Shown here: positions 40,201 to 47,465 of the stretch, piece by piece
How positions within the stretch are numbered: the stretch's first letter is position 1
How the letters are laid out: every line of letters starts with the position of its first letter
Assembly (NCBI RefSeq): GCF_037975245.1
Contig: NC_092570.1
Span: 5,647,001-5,711,000, forward strand
DNA length: 64,000 nt
Direction: 5' to 3'
From: Apostichopus japonicus
Lineage: Eukaryota; Echinodermata; Holothuroidea; Aspidochirotida; Stichopodidae
The notes under the pieces: generated by a model
Told to the model about the DNA's origin: nothing
What the model saw: only the letters and a program-made list of their open reading frames with translations
The model's database searches: none
Program-made: the position numbers and the translations under genes

Positions 40201-40570
40201 ACTGTTGTATACAGGGCCTTATGCGGTAGAAACATGGCCTGAATAGGCTGAAATGCTGCAACCTGGTCCCAAAGATGGCCCACATTTCAGTTAGGCCTAC
40301 TATTACTGCAATAGTTTATTACTACTTTATTATCTTCCTTGAATAGTCCTACCGCCAGGGCCTAGCCTAAGTTAGGGCCTAAAGTTAAACTAACGTTGGC
40401 TTCTTCACGTCAGTTACCGAAATTTGGTAGCCTGTAATCAAACAAAACTACTCACCAATTAATCGGTTTACTTCGTCCTCTGTAATATAAAGATTGAATC
40501 TCCCAAAAACGTTTACCACATTAGACAAACTTAAGGCTAAAATAGTCCAAACAGCGGCTATTTTTGCCAT
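7170..40570 (-). CDS. RYK: RYK, Wnt-binding receptor pseudokinase (14 coding exons)
   Basis: Single-pass receptor that binds Wnt ligands through an extracellular WIF domain and signals through a kinase-like domain regarded as catalytically dead. The coding exons join to 1,710 bases (569 residues plus TAA; human RYK is about 607). Residues 1 to ~23 are a signal peptide, ~25-155 the WIF domain (C120 and C155 as the likely disulphide), ~191-213 the membrane span, ~287-569 the kinase-like domain. The glycine loop reads LLEGTFGRVYQG (294-305 region), lacking the first glycine as in the family. Beta-3 lysine is K328, the catalytic loop is HKDLATRN (425-432), DFG is replaced by DNA (445-447), and APE by AVE (472-474). 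The C-terminus GIYI fits a PDZ ligand. N-glycosylation sequons lie at N100, N135, N143 and N172. The start is the first ATG after an in-frame TAG at 40616-40618 and has a good context (ACGATGG). No frameshift or missing exon was found. Confidence 0.95.
7312..7690 (+). repeat. Tandem repeat in RYK intron 13
   Basis: Units start at about 7312, 7468 and 7670, each with ATGAAGRCTTTC. The first two share CAATTAAYGTTACAGACTG and end with AATCCCAATAAACTGATAAA; the third is only a stub. The second unit is longer by about 45 bases. It fills most of the intron between exons 13 and 14. Confidence 0.8.
7842..7978 (-). CDS. RYK: RYK exon 13: C-lobe
   Basis: Residues 488-532 plus two bases. WAFGVLLWELVTFGHTPYMD and FEMVNYLRSGYRMSQPHNCP match the RYK C-lobe. 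Acceptor TCAATACAG, donor GTAAGT. The acceptor and the first 29 exon bases exist a second time 79 bp upstream in the intron (8029-8118). Confidence 0.95.
7950..8118 (-). repeat. Tandem duplication carrying the exon 13 splice acceptor
   Basis: A ~79-bp block comprising the first 29 bases of exon 13, its AG acceptor and the upstream pyrimidine tract is repeated immediately upstream. In the intronic copy the acceptor (AG at 8058-8059) and the exon start (WAFGVLLWEL, then divergence) are intact. The copies are offset by 79 bases, so use of the upstream acceptor would shift the frame. Confidence 0.88.
8611..8770 (-). CDS. RYK: RYK exon 12: DNA motif and activation segment
   Basis: Residues 434-487. 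KITDNALSRDIFPSDYHCLG matches RYK almost residue for residue, with DNA (445-447) where active kinases carry DFG. It is followed by GDNENRPVKWMAVESL, in which the APE proline is valine. Acceptor TTTCTCAG, donor GTGAGT. Confidence 0.96.
9169..9278 (-). CDS. RYK: RYK exon 11: catalytic loop (HKDLATRN)
   Basis: Residues 398-433 plus two bases. DLVHLAIQVTHGMMYLGKRK leads into VVHKDLATRNC, the RYK-type catalytic loop with Lys in place of the usual Arg of HRD. Acceptor AATACAG, donor GTAAGT. Confidence 0.95.
9927..10123 (-). CDS. RYK: RYK exon 10: N-lobe, alpha-C and hinge
   Basis: Residues 332-397, the longest exon. LLQGLSHKNLLPIMHV matches the family's LRGLHHRNLLPITHV, and FLKLGNLKKFLKDG matches the hinge region MNWGNLKLFLRQ. 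Acceptor TTTGTAG, donor GTAATT, exit phase 0. Confidence 0.95.
10604..10711 (-). CDS. RYK: RYK exon 9: glycine loop and beta-3 lysine
   Basis: Residues 296-331 plus one base. It carries GTFGRVYQG and, after a Ser/Gln-rich insert (GSETESQSQTCEK), the VLIKT strand whose K328 is the beta-3 lysine equivalent. Vertebrate RYK has a shorter, charged insert (DEKDPNKEKQ) at this spot. Confidence 0.94.
11089..11208 (-). CDS. RYK: RYK exon 8: entry to the kinase-like domain
   Basis: Residues 256-295 plus one base. The segment IEKCRITFGDILLEG aligns with the family's SRERITLKDVLQEG just ahead of the glycine loop. Acceptor TTTTCGCAG, donor GTAACA; the split glycine codon is completed by exon 9. Confidence 0.93.
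11846..11937 (-). CDS. RYK: RYK exon 7: cytoplasmic juxtamembrane linker
   Basis: Residues 225-255 plus one base. The peptide is rich in Ser, Asn and Gly (SGSDASSTGLL), typical of the variable cytoplasmic linker ahead of the kinase-like domain. The acceptor TCTCTCAG and donor GTAAGC are in phase with both neighbours. Confidence 0.85.
12488..12623 (-). CDS. RYK: RYK exon 6: transmembrane segment
   Basis: Residues 180-224 plus two bases. The run IFYIGIGCLFGLIILVTLVG (191-210), continuing GLL, is the single membrane span, followed by the basic residue R214. The acceptor is ATCTTTCAG and the donor a perfect GTAAGT. Confidence 0.92.
13966..14140 (-). repeat. Dispersed repeat family, copy C (RYK intron 5)
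   Basis: On the minus strand it reads GTGATGGAGGGCAATACCA, TTTTATCATTTCACCTATTT, TGAATTTGATGTAAAC and TTTCGGACGGTTGGACGACC, the fullest match to the ends seen in copy A. It lies in the same orientation as RYK. Confidence 0.6.
14591..14802 (+). repeat. Tandem duplication in RYK intron 5 (~108 bp, two copies)
   Basis: Both copies contain TCTATTTATTGGCT, GTAGATAGCA, CTACCATCTGTATTTTTCCT and a terminal CTAGTC. No coding potential was seen. Confidence 0.85.
15362..15430 (-). CDS. RYK: RYK exon 5: stalk between WIF and membrane
   Basis: Residues 157-179 plus one base, rich in Ser, Thr and Pro, with the sequon NTS at N172. The acceptor is CCTTTACAG and the donor GTGAGT. Only the chosen phase avoids an in-frame stop, which supports the splice assignment. 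Sequence conservation is low here, as usual for this linker. Confidence 0.85.
15878..16328 (-). repeat. Tandem array derived from the RYK exon 4 splice donor
   Basis: About 12 units of 33-50 bp. On the minus strand each contains a version of TGTTACAGTAAGTGGGCATC followed by an AATTATTAGTGATGAT-like tail. The unit at 16301-16328 includes the true exon 4 end and donor; the others lie in intron 4. Eight of the twelve keep GTAAG intact; others carry GTAAC, GTTAG or ATTAAG. Several units are open in the exon 4 frame, so read-through would add repeats of the type VSGHQIISDDDIT before a stop. Confidence 0.88.
16315..16446 (-). CDS. RYK: RYK exon 4: WIF domain C-terminal end
   Basis: Residues 113-156 plus one base. 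It holds the two WIF cysteines C120 (VRCTGKAEG) and C155 (TKACY) and the sequons NVS and NIT. The basic stretch before C155 reads RRTK where vertebrate RYK has KRRK. The donor (TTACA|GTAAGT) lies at the edge of a tandem array that repeats this same donor and its flank (15878-16328). Confidence 0.93.
16447..19883. other. RYK introns 3 and 2
   Basis: Intron 3 is 16447-17763 and intron 2 is 17864-19883, separated by exon 3. Apart from an A/G-rich run with a G tract near 18190-18210 and a polypyrimidine stretch near 19280, no repeats, RNA genes or coding-like blocks were recognised. Confidence 0.6.
17764..17863 (-). CDS. RYK: RYK exon 3: WIF domain, middle
   Basis: Residues 80-112 plus one base. 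The segment RTNISMDGQVPKELS aligns with the family's PQVNISVQGEVPRTLS, including the N-glycosylation sequon at N100. The acceptor is CTTTGCAG; the donor GTAAGA gives phase 1, completing Val113 with exon 4. Confidence 0.94.
19884..20005 (-). CDS. RYK: RYK exon 2: WIF domain, N-terminal half
   Basis: Residues 39-79. The acceptor is TTTTTTTGCAG and the donor GTAAGT. The peptide begins GLHGALVYVRDDWV and contains VPVPRDINRLYLTW, matching the RYK WIF core (ELYYVR...VPVPSNI..L.FTW). Entry phase 1 and exit phase 0 fit exons 1 and 3. Confidence 0.94.
26189..26230 (+). repeat. CA-rich microsatellite
   Basis: Interrupted (CA)n tract with ATACCCACAC interruptions, in RYK intron 1. Confidence 0.85.
27118..27322 (+). 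repeat. Palindromic minisatellite (TGTGATG/CATCACA)
   Basis: Eight units of about 20-28 bp of the form CTACTGTGATGACATCACAG plus ATCCC or ACCCC. The long units have 8-bp complementary arms around one central base, so each can fold into a hairpin. Short units carry CTGTGATGTCACAG. Central A and T versions (GATGACATC, GATGTCATC) are reverse complements of one another. Confidence 0.9.
28871..29147 (+). pseudogene. Frameshifted coding-like fragment, unknown family
   Basis: The first frame (28871-29059) reads a charged, heptad-like peptide (DPINLYDKLNNEFEKLNEVF, then ETLTREAAVLSRKRSS) and stops. Shifting the frame at about 29040 continues NLKKEFDLVCQLRNLLVSS and VDELILVNYICKYLTK to TAA at 29145-29147. 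Two consecutive frames of similar composition joined at one point suggest a coding segment broken by a single indel. It is richer in CpG than its surroundings, and an A-run follows at ~29161. It lies on the strand opposite RYK. I do not recognise the family; a coiled-coil protein exon or a retrocopy are both possible. Confidence 0.45.
29890..30030 (+). repeat. Intron 1 repeat pair, copy 1
   Basis: Shares with 37570-37770, in the same order and strand: AACTGACCCCCC, a C-rich run, CACAC.GAAG.ACTGAT, CACATGAAGACA, TTCTG, TTGTGAAC, GCACA/TTGCTGACT-like end. Copy 2 is about 50 bases longer. The similarity is patchy. Confidence 0.45.
30003..30104 (-). other. Exon-like block on the RYK strand in intron 1
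   Basis: On the minus strand an open frame reads MVSPGLIRVDFRRGNPTC and GISLHGSLQCEAVHNY and ends at a good donor (ACTACA|GTAAGA). The donor phase (one base carried over) fits RYK exon 2, so an alternative 5' exon is formally possible. The block is more GC-rich than its surroundings. It adjoins a repeated sequence and has no recognised family, so it may equally be part of a mobile element. Confidence 0.2.
30798..30872 (+). repeat. TACTG/TACAG-rich microsatellite
   Basis: Runs of GTACTGTA and ACTGTACTG, which are self-complementary over short distances. They appear in both orientations within about 75 bases. Confidence 0.7.
31359..31506 (-). repeat. Dispersed repeat family, copy D (RYK intron 1)
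   Basis: On the minus strand it has GGGGGTGATACCAG, ATCATTTTACCTTTTTGGAG, GAATTTCATGTAAACGACTA and CCAGACAACCTCCA, in family order. A ~100-codon open frame on the minus strand (31054-31377) overlaps its edge and is therefore doubtful as a gene. Confidence 0.6.
33332..33955 (+). pseudogene. Coding-like stretch with two in-frame stops, unknown family
   Basis: An open frame from 33332 to TAA at 33782-33784 gives 150 residues with a protein-like composition (for example TALRYICGENHALDIVEAEL, SERQYLLATIMQSADLRKLF). The same frame has a second TAA at 33788-33790. It then continues, again protein-like, from ATG at 33809 (MASDQTVPFECDISPRVRK) to TGA near 33955. One reading is a decayed gene or retrocopy with two nonsense changes; another is two unrelated open frames. 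The opposite strand is also open for 123 codons, which weakens the case. No family recognised. Confidence 0.35.
37570..37770 (+). repeat. Intron 1 repeat pair, copy 2
   Basis: Counterpart of 29890-30030, with a C-run and (CA) tract, ACTGATGAGTGCACATGAAG, and TTGTGAACCTCTGCACATTG. Family unknown. Confidence 0.45.
40456..40570 (-). CDS. RYK: RYK exon 1: start codon, signal peptide, first WIF strand
   Basis: Residues 1-38 plus the first base of codon 39. A hydrophobic run (AAVWTILALSL) forms the signal peptide. It is followed by NLYITEDEVNRLIG, which matches the RYK WIF start (NLYLSEEEVRRLIG in relatives). The donor is GTGAGT directly after ATTG. The following intron is about 20.4 kb, far longer than any other in the gene. 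Confidence 0.93.
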
Positions 40571-40584
40571 CGTTTTGTGTGCAT
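40558..40584 (-). other. Short upstream ORF overlapping the RYK start codon
   Basis: An ATG 14 bases ahead of the RYK ATG opens an 8-codon frame that runs out of frame through the start codon and ends at TAG (40558-40560). Its context has G at -3. If the leader includes it, initiation there would compete with the RYK start. Whether it is transcribed depends on the unknown start site. Confidence 0.45.
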
Positions 40585-43500
40585 TGCCCAGCAGTGTTGC
40601 CGAGGAAAGGCTTTCCTACAATAAAAGTTACACATGAGTGCCGTACGTTCTATGAAGTCCTCTACAGTTAGACAAGTAGCTAGCTTATCGTATGTAGAAC
40701 ACTGGTGTTGTTTCTTTGCATCTGATGCCTCTTTAATCCATTTGGGGATGGCGCTCTACCTTTTATATAAAAGAAAAAAGAATCGGTATTAACCCAACAC
40801 TGCTTCCTCGTGTCGAACAGCTCTTTATGAAGGAACTCGGCTGATCCTGATTCTGATAATTTTTGGCAAAAGCTACTTGCTAATATCTCCAAAAAATTGG
40901 GAAATTTTCAAACAAAGTACTTGTTGATAATCCGTGCAACTAGTAGGGGATTCGTATATGATACATAGTGGTAGAGATCTATATATCTCAGGTCTGACGA
41001 CAGGGACGACAGCCGCCAATTTGGCGGCCTGGGAAAATGCGGAGGGGTGGGAAAATGTGGCATATATGAAAACTGGAGGAAGAAGTGCCTGGGACATAAC
41101 TGTCACCGAAGATCGACCTGACATTCGCCGCCTTAGGCATTTCTATGTGTTTCGGCAACCCTGGGGAGAAGGGTTCCCTTTTTTCGTCCAAATGTTTGTC
41201 TATAAATAAATGAAGCTTTCTCAATTTCTCTCAATTAATGCAATGTAACAACCTTGCACCAACTGTAATAAAGTATCCGTAGGTTAGGTCTTGCCTGTAT
41301 GTGCGGATCTAATACCATCTGAGTCCCTTATCCGTATGATACACCCTCCCACGGCATGACTCGAAACAGAAAATTTGCCTGTAAATGCTCACGGCCCGTT
41401 GGGTTTTGGGGCCCTCTTGTATATTCATATACCTTTAGTCAAGAGTCGCACATGGCTCTGCATGTAGTATGCGTCGAGCGCCCTCGTTTACATGACGGGC
41501 GCAATTAATAAGTAATATCGCGATAAATACGGGTCGCAGAACCTAACCATCTGTCTTTTCTTCTTATCTTTGTTTTATTTTCTGCTCAGAATAAAATTAT
41601 TATCGGGCCCTTGAACTTTGAAGTCTTAATCCGGCCATTACATACCCAGTCAATGCTATATCTACCCTTAATGTTCTGTCCTATAAATAATCTCCCGTTC
41701 CTATATTACTACGTATGAGTTACGTCACAAGCGCAACTAGCAGTGGGGTCATTGAATACCCACAATAAGCTGTTACGCAATTTCAAGGGATATTAATTTA
41801 GGGCAAATCTTTCTCATCTCTACTAGATTTTTTGGTATTCAATGTCGACAATAAAACAACTGAACTGTACTGCAAGTTTACTCTGGGTTACGCCCTCTGT
41901 CGAAAGCACTTTTCGGAGCAATTTTCCTTATTCTAAACAAAAGCAAAACAATTATGATGTAACCATCTTGATCTTGATGCGCGCAGTATACGGTTTGTTA
42001 ACTCCAGAATTGAATAGAATATTTTAACAGGCCACGCCAGGAAAGATACACCGACGATTTTAACACTGAACTAATGCGGACATTGTGCGAGCCGTCAGCT
42101 ATATGTTGCTTAACACTCTACATCTGCAGTCTTGTAAACACTGCCAGCTTTCTGATAGATAAGACAGCCCAGGAAGGTCACCTTGTAGTGTAATACAATC
42201 AAGGTCTACATGACAGAAATTTGAGCTGGATTGGAGAAACTGTATATTTATATGTAAGATTTTGACCCAGTGGAGGAAGGGTTGGCGGAGATGGGGTGTG
42301 GGTGCGGCGGGGTTTGGGGGGGGGGGGCGGGCGGGTACATGGAGATTGGGGGGGGGGGTATTCAACCCTTGCACGATATGACTCCACTGATATATACCCT
42401 ACTTTTATGAGTGGCCTAGTCATTGTGATATACTCAATTCCATTTTGTACGCACACGTTAGAGCCTATACCGCACTTATAAGTAACACAATTAGCAAAAT
42501 CCAGGGTTGTACATTTTATATGCTGATATGATCCGCAAAATCTCTTACCTAGATGCCCTTTGGGAAACTTACACATAGAATAGGTCATCAAATAATGGAG
42601 CGCAATATATACTAAACGCACATCCATCCTGCATAGATATGCTTGAGCGGCAACTCAACCATTATATACTAACGAACGGGGAAATCTCTACGGCTATAGA
42701 TCGAAAGTGAGTGCTTTTTCAAGCTAAAACTAATTTTGGGTTGTTTACAAAATTCTCTCGCGATTCAGTAATGAAGACACAGAAGGGAGTTGAAGGCACA
42801 GAATGAGATCACTAATTGCATTGTAAACTTGCCAGCGTCAATGTTTGGGTAGATTATACAGTCTGTGATTGATTCGTGGCCGTGTTAGTGAGAAGCAGGG
42901 GAGATTGAAGAGCTATCTCAGGCCTGTATACATAAGTCCTTTCCACCCGCGGCTATTACATGCCCGGAGCATAACGACGTCGGCACATTATCATCGGGGA
43001 AAATGTATATAAGCGAACATTTTGCTGGAAAAGGGCTTGTATGGCAAAAGACAATGAAAATATAAATGACGGATGTGTGACGGAAGAAAAGTAAAAGAAA
43101 AATAAATGCGTAGGAGTAATTTCTGCTCACGTAGTCCTCATATGTCAAGTTGGAACCTAGTTTCTTTAGAAATGTAAAGCACTATTTAAGCATTTATATT
43201 ACGAATATAGTACACGCTATAGTAAAGTTCAGACATAATACAGTCGCCGCCTTCTTTTTATAATGTAATTTATAGTTTACCGAACCGTCAATTCATATTT
43301 TGGCTTCCGTTGTGGCCGACCATCAAATTTTATGTATGCCATAATTAATTTATCAGTCAATCAATTGTTCATCCGTCCGTCTGTGTGTCTGTTTTTTTTT
43401 GTAATCAAAGCTGTAACTCATTGAGGAGTTGCTGTTTATAGAAAACATGTGCTTTCGTAACCTATATGTTTGCATATATTTTACTTATATTTAACAGCCT

Positions 43501-44610
43501 ATAGTTACATGATGCGAACGACATCTTTCCTTATATATTACCAACACAGAAATACTGTAACGGTGCAAGATGGAATCAACTTTGCGAGAGCCTGTAACTG
43601 ACCATCCGCTGGGACTGAGCAAATACCCATGGTTCCATCATTGATTGTTAATTATTTCGTGAGGAAAAAAGATATGTCTCGTGTGCATGCGCGCGAAGTG
43701 TTTAGGTTGACCACTCACATAGCATAAACGAACGTGCGTGGTCCCAGTTGTGCAACGCCATGCGCATAGTTGTGGCACGAGTTGGGGAGGGAAGAGGGGG
43801 GGGGGGGAGCCATCATACCTGTTCGAACTGTGTGGAGCACAATTCCTTGAGCATAGCAAGTTCAAAGAGAGTAGCAACAGAGGGGGAAGGCTACGAGTTG
43901 ACGGAATAACAGGGACAAGCGTATGCGCCGCGTGCATTGGAAATACAAAGAAGAGAATTTAGTTCTTAGATTTGTTATTGTCGTTGGGTGTAGCCACTGC
44001 ACACGCACTATCCTTTATAATTTAAGTCACTCGCAAGTTCCACGAATTGGGGAGAGTATCCATCAACTTCTTAACATAAACGAAGAATGCGAATTCACTC
44101 TTTGAGTGTATCTGCAATGATCAAATAGTGTACAGATTAAAACACACGCTCGAGTTTATTTTTTTTCACATACTACTGCGTTGTGCGCAGGTGCAGTCGT
44201 GCATTAAGGAGTGGCTAGTATATAAAAATGTCAATTGGTTGCCTTCATATATAAGATGTAGCCATGTACAAGAGAAACATTAACCAGACATGCAGGTTAA
44301 CCTTTTTCTCTCTCTCAGTTTCTTTCAAAACATAATGTGTTTTTTTATCTCTTTGGTTTAGTTTGGTCGCCAGTGTATGATAATCCTATACCACATGAAC
44401 CGAATCAAACTAATGAGATATTCTTCTAAAAAATCCTCATCAAAATGAGGCATTACTTCATCATTCTATTCGATGACAGAAATTTATCAGTTTTCTTCGT
44501 CTAGCTATTTGAAAATATGATCTATAAATCCGATGCAAATAACAATAAAAATCGGAAAAGTCTCCAATATGTTGACTGATGTTTCCTCGTGATTTTAAGT
44601 GTTTTGACAA
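40571..44610. other. 5' flank of RYK
   Basis: Contains the possible TATA box (40761-40769) and scattered CpGs near 40980-41560. A 91-codon open frame on the plus strand (40934-41209) matches no family known to me. G tracts lie at 42315-42358 and near 43800. No gene was recognised. Confidence 0.55.
40761..40769 (-). promoter_or_regulatory. Possible TATA box upstream of RYK
   Basis: The minus strand reads TATATAAAAGG, a good TATA match, about 190 bases upstream of the RYK ATG. An initiation site some 30 bases downstream would leave a leader of about 165 bases. The motif is nearly palindromic and AT-rich tracts are common here, so chance is a real alternative. Confidence 0.3.
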
Positions 44611-44615
44611 TATCT

Positions 44616-44674
<59 letters not shown>

Positions 44675-44676
44675 GT

Positions 44677-44762
<86 letters not shown>

Positions 44763-44784
44763 TATATATATTTATATATATATT

Positions 44785-44811
<27 letters not shown>
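44611..44811 (+). repeat. AT microsatellite
   Basis: (TATATC)n leading into a long (TA)n tract with TACCGTATA interruptions. Open frames across it are Tyr-Ile repeats and not genes. Confidence 0.95.
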
Positions 44812-44815
<4 letters not shown>

Positions 44816-46287
44816 CAAACGATTTGTACTGCTATAAGAAATTTGATATCGAATAGCGTCAAATATTCGCTAAAATCATACAATACATAAATCAGTCTCA
44901 TGTATGATAATAATATATTAAACGTCATATTTTTATACCTTATGTGAAATAGCTTAACAATTTCGAGACGGGTAAGTTGCTTTTATTTTGATTTTCACAA
45001 ATTAAAGAAAATATGACAGTTTTCGCTGCGTCATTCAAATCATGTTGTTGTTGTTGGGTGTTTTTTTTTCTTCTTCCTCTTCTTCTCGTTAAGACAAATG
45101 GAAAATGCCTGGTCATTGATCAATACCCAAAGGGGGCATTTACGAACAAAGATTAAACAGAAACAGGAAAGAACAAAAGACAGGAAGGAAAAGGAAAAGA
45201 AACGTCAGAAGAAAACAAATTATTCAATAGTTTCGTATAATTCGCGAAAAGCCAAAAGATGTTTGTATTAGAACCCTGGGAAATGCCAAGGTACGTGAAC
45301 ATTGAATAGCGTAGTGAAGAGGGCACTTGAGAATTCGAGAGAGGTATATATAATGCCCATGGAACAGTTAATAATTATTACAAAATCGTAGGGGATGCCT
45401 TTCGGAGAAAAAAGAGAAGCGTGAAGGAAATTGTCGAACAGGGGTTAATTTTTTTTGGAAGAGATTGTTTGTAAATGATTTGTTCGCCAGGTTGGTGGAT
45501 CTTTCAGCTGATTAAACTCCACCGACTTATCAATAGTGACAGGTGAAGTGAACGTCTCGAAGACACAGTGCAACCCTAACGTAAGAAGTTGCATGAATTA
45601 TATAGACAAAAAACTCATTTATCATATTTAGTACTTCAATATCTCCGACAGCTTCCATGTATTCCATAGCGATGCGTTACTTAAGCTCTTCAATAGTTTT
45701 CTTTCAACACGATGGAGAGTTTCCCACATGTTGATGGGATACGCGTGAATAAAAAGAACTTAAGCCGTCCACCAGAGGCGAGGAAGATACGGTAGGTGAT
45801 GGTGGGGGAGAAATGGTGGGTACACAGAGGGAGGGGTGGGGTGATGGGGAGGGGGAGGGGGAGAGGGAGAGGGGCCTTGGCGGGGGATGAGCTGGAAGGT
45901 CCATGTTTACAGATAGGCGAATATTGTTATTATTTTCATTTATATGATAATCTTATACGGTATATGATATAGAATCGTACATAATTATGTTGAGCAGCAA
46001 TTTGGTCTACGTAGGAATACATTGCGTAGGCTATGTTAGGCACATCGCGTACAGTGTATCATGGTGTAAAGTGAGTCCGTCTTTTATTACACCATGAATT
46101 AATATAGGACCATCGTATATTTTAAGTACGGTGACCGTATCATAGTTAGTATATATATATATGATGGTGTGCAATTAGTACGTATACGTCATTGAATATT
46201 TTTTAGTACCATGAATGGTGTCAGCTTATATCGTACATCGTCCCTTTGTCTTAAGTGCATCGTGTAAGTTAGTATATCATCAAATAT
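44812..46287. other. Intergenic stretch, nothing coding seen
   Basis: Holds a polypyrimidine tract near 45047-45090 and a purine-rich GGGGAG/GAGAGG block at 45800-45895. No gene or element was recognised. Confidence 0.6.
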
Positions 46288-46514
46288 ATTATTATTATTA
46301 TTACGCCGTTATTTATATAGCGCATAATCCACAAGTTCTATGCGTTTTGACAACTTAGCCTTGGTCATTGGTAACTGGCACACCTACACACCAAAGTGTG
46401 CGCAATTCAATCAATCTCTCCTGGGGCACCACAGTGCACCACAACCACGTGTCGCCGGGGAACTTCCCAAAGGGTGCAACCCCAAACCGGCGCACGTACT
46501 ATACTTACAAGTTA

Positions 46515-47128
46515 GGAAGCCACTAAATACTAACCCCTACAGCGGGTCGGACCATTTCGAGTGCCCTCGGAACTCGGTTTCGGGTGCAACTGTGCTCGGC
46601 GCTCTCGGTTCCCGAATTACGTTATTTTGCCCAGGTCTCGGAAGTTAGTTGACTCTATGTAATAACTTGTGAGACCTGCTAAGAGATAAAGATAGATATA
46701 ATAGCGGTTTTAAACGATACTTGTAGTTTTTAAATGATATTTGTAAATAACCAGGTCTTGGAGGTTAGTTAACTCTGTGTAATAACTTGTGAGACCTGCT
46801 ACTGGAGATATAAAGATAAATAAAACAGTACTTTATTGCAGCTTTCTTATATACATTTGGTAACTTAAAATGTCAAGAATAAACCGTGAAACGTTTGGAT
46901 ATTTGTGTATTTGTCTCCTATTTGCCCCTCTTTTACTTAATCGCGAGCGGGACGTGGCCCGGCAATTCGTACATGTTGCACGAGCCCGTACCCGCGCTAT
47001 ACACGTGAAATGTACAACGTGTGAATCTACGTAGTTATGCAAGACTGTGACGTCAGGTGAGATCATTCTCGCTCGGGATCCTTACCGATGAACCGAACCG
47101 CTACGCGGGTTAGTATTTAGTGGCTTCC
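46515..47128. mobile_element. Non-autonomous DNA transposon, 614 bp, 9-bp target duplication
   Basis: The left end GGAAGCCACTAAATACTAAC (extending to CC) is matched by its exact reverse complement at the right end (47107-47128): 22 perfect bases, then imperfect similarity for about 20 more. It is flanked on both sides by TACAAGTTA (46506-46514 and 47129-47137). Removing the element and one flank copy restores a continuous host repeat. No transposase frame is present. An 8-9-bp duplication suits Mutator-like or Merlin-like elements, but the superfamily is not settled. Confidence 0.85.
46631..46822 (+). repeat. Tandem hairpin units inside the 614-bp transposon
   Basis: Two copies, offset by about 120 bp, of CCAGGTCTYGGARGTTAGTT followed by GTAATAACTTGTGAGACCTG. 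In each, CAGGTCTC (or CAGGTCTT) can pair with GAGACCTG about 33 bases later. The second copy is followed by AAATAAAACAGTACTTTATT. Confidence 0.8.
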
Positions 47129-47391
47129 TACAAGTTACCTCGCAAGTCCCTGGGTGAAGAGATATAAATATATTACTAGTACACCATCGTTTAGCTTGAT
47201 TGTGTACGGCTACAGCGTACTTTGAACATATTGTGTAATGTTCGTTTATAATTAGTTCAACAACCTCGTGTTAAACTAGTACATCCTTATATACCACAGA
47301 CAATCGACATCCCGTGAAGGAAGTTAGTTCGCAAGTGTGTAAATACTGCGTACGAACATCTCGTAGACCGTGAAAAAGAACTGCATAATAT

Positions 47392-47465
47392 ATTATTACG
47401 TCATCAATCTGGCTTCCATCTTGGTTTTATTATTACGTCATCAATCTGGCTTCCAAATTTGGTTT
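47392..47465 (+). repeat. Tandem duplication of a 37-bp unit with an ACGTCA site
   Basis: ATTATTACGTCATCAATCTG plus GCTTCC and a TTGGTTTT tail occurs twice with few changes. Each copy carries TTACGTCATC, a bZIP-like site. Confidence 0.85.

Larger units (their letters stand above)
20006..40455. other. RYK intron 1 (20.4 kb)
   Basis: By far the longest intron. It contains a CA-rich microsatellite near 26190, a palindromic minisatellite (27118-27322), two decayed coding-like stretches on the plus strand (28871-29147, 33332-33955), an exon-like block on the minus strand (30003-30104), two related repeats (29890-30030, 37570-37770) and repeat copy D. Between 20006 and 26000, and from 34000 to 37500, nothing beyond simple sequence was recognised. 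Confidence 0.6.
46288..47165 (+). mobile_element. TATATAGCGC-type interspersed repeat, split by an insertion
   Basis: Begins with (TTA)n and TTACGCCGTTATTTATATAG|CGC, a start seen widely in repeats of marine invertebrates. It continues through CACCACAACCACGTGTCGCC and AACTTCCCAAAGGG to 46514, then resumes at 47129 with CCTCGCAAGTCCCTGGGTGA. The 614-bp sequence between is a later insertion. Outer limits are approximate. Confidence 0.65.

Noticed and set aside
40934-41209. 91-codon plus-strand frame directly upstream of RYK, considered as a divergent gene
   Set aside because: No recognisable domain, the opposite strand is open too, and no splice sites or start context support it.
42199-42627. 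142-codon proline-rich minus-strand frame
   Set aside because: Its middle is the complement of G-rich low-complexity sequence, with no domain or splice context.
44522-44890. Open frames of about 100 codons on both strands
   Set aside because: They translate the AT microsatellite into Tyr-Ile repeats. The same holds for frames at 59057-59332 and 59955-60158.
46340-46648. 102-codon plus-strand frame
   Set aside because: It spans the junction of the TATATAGCGC-type repeat and the inserted 614-bp transposon, so it cannot be one gene.
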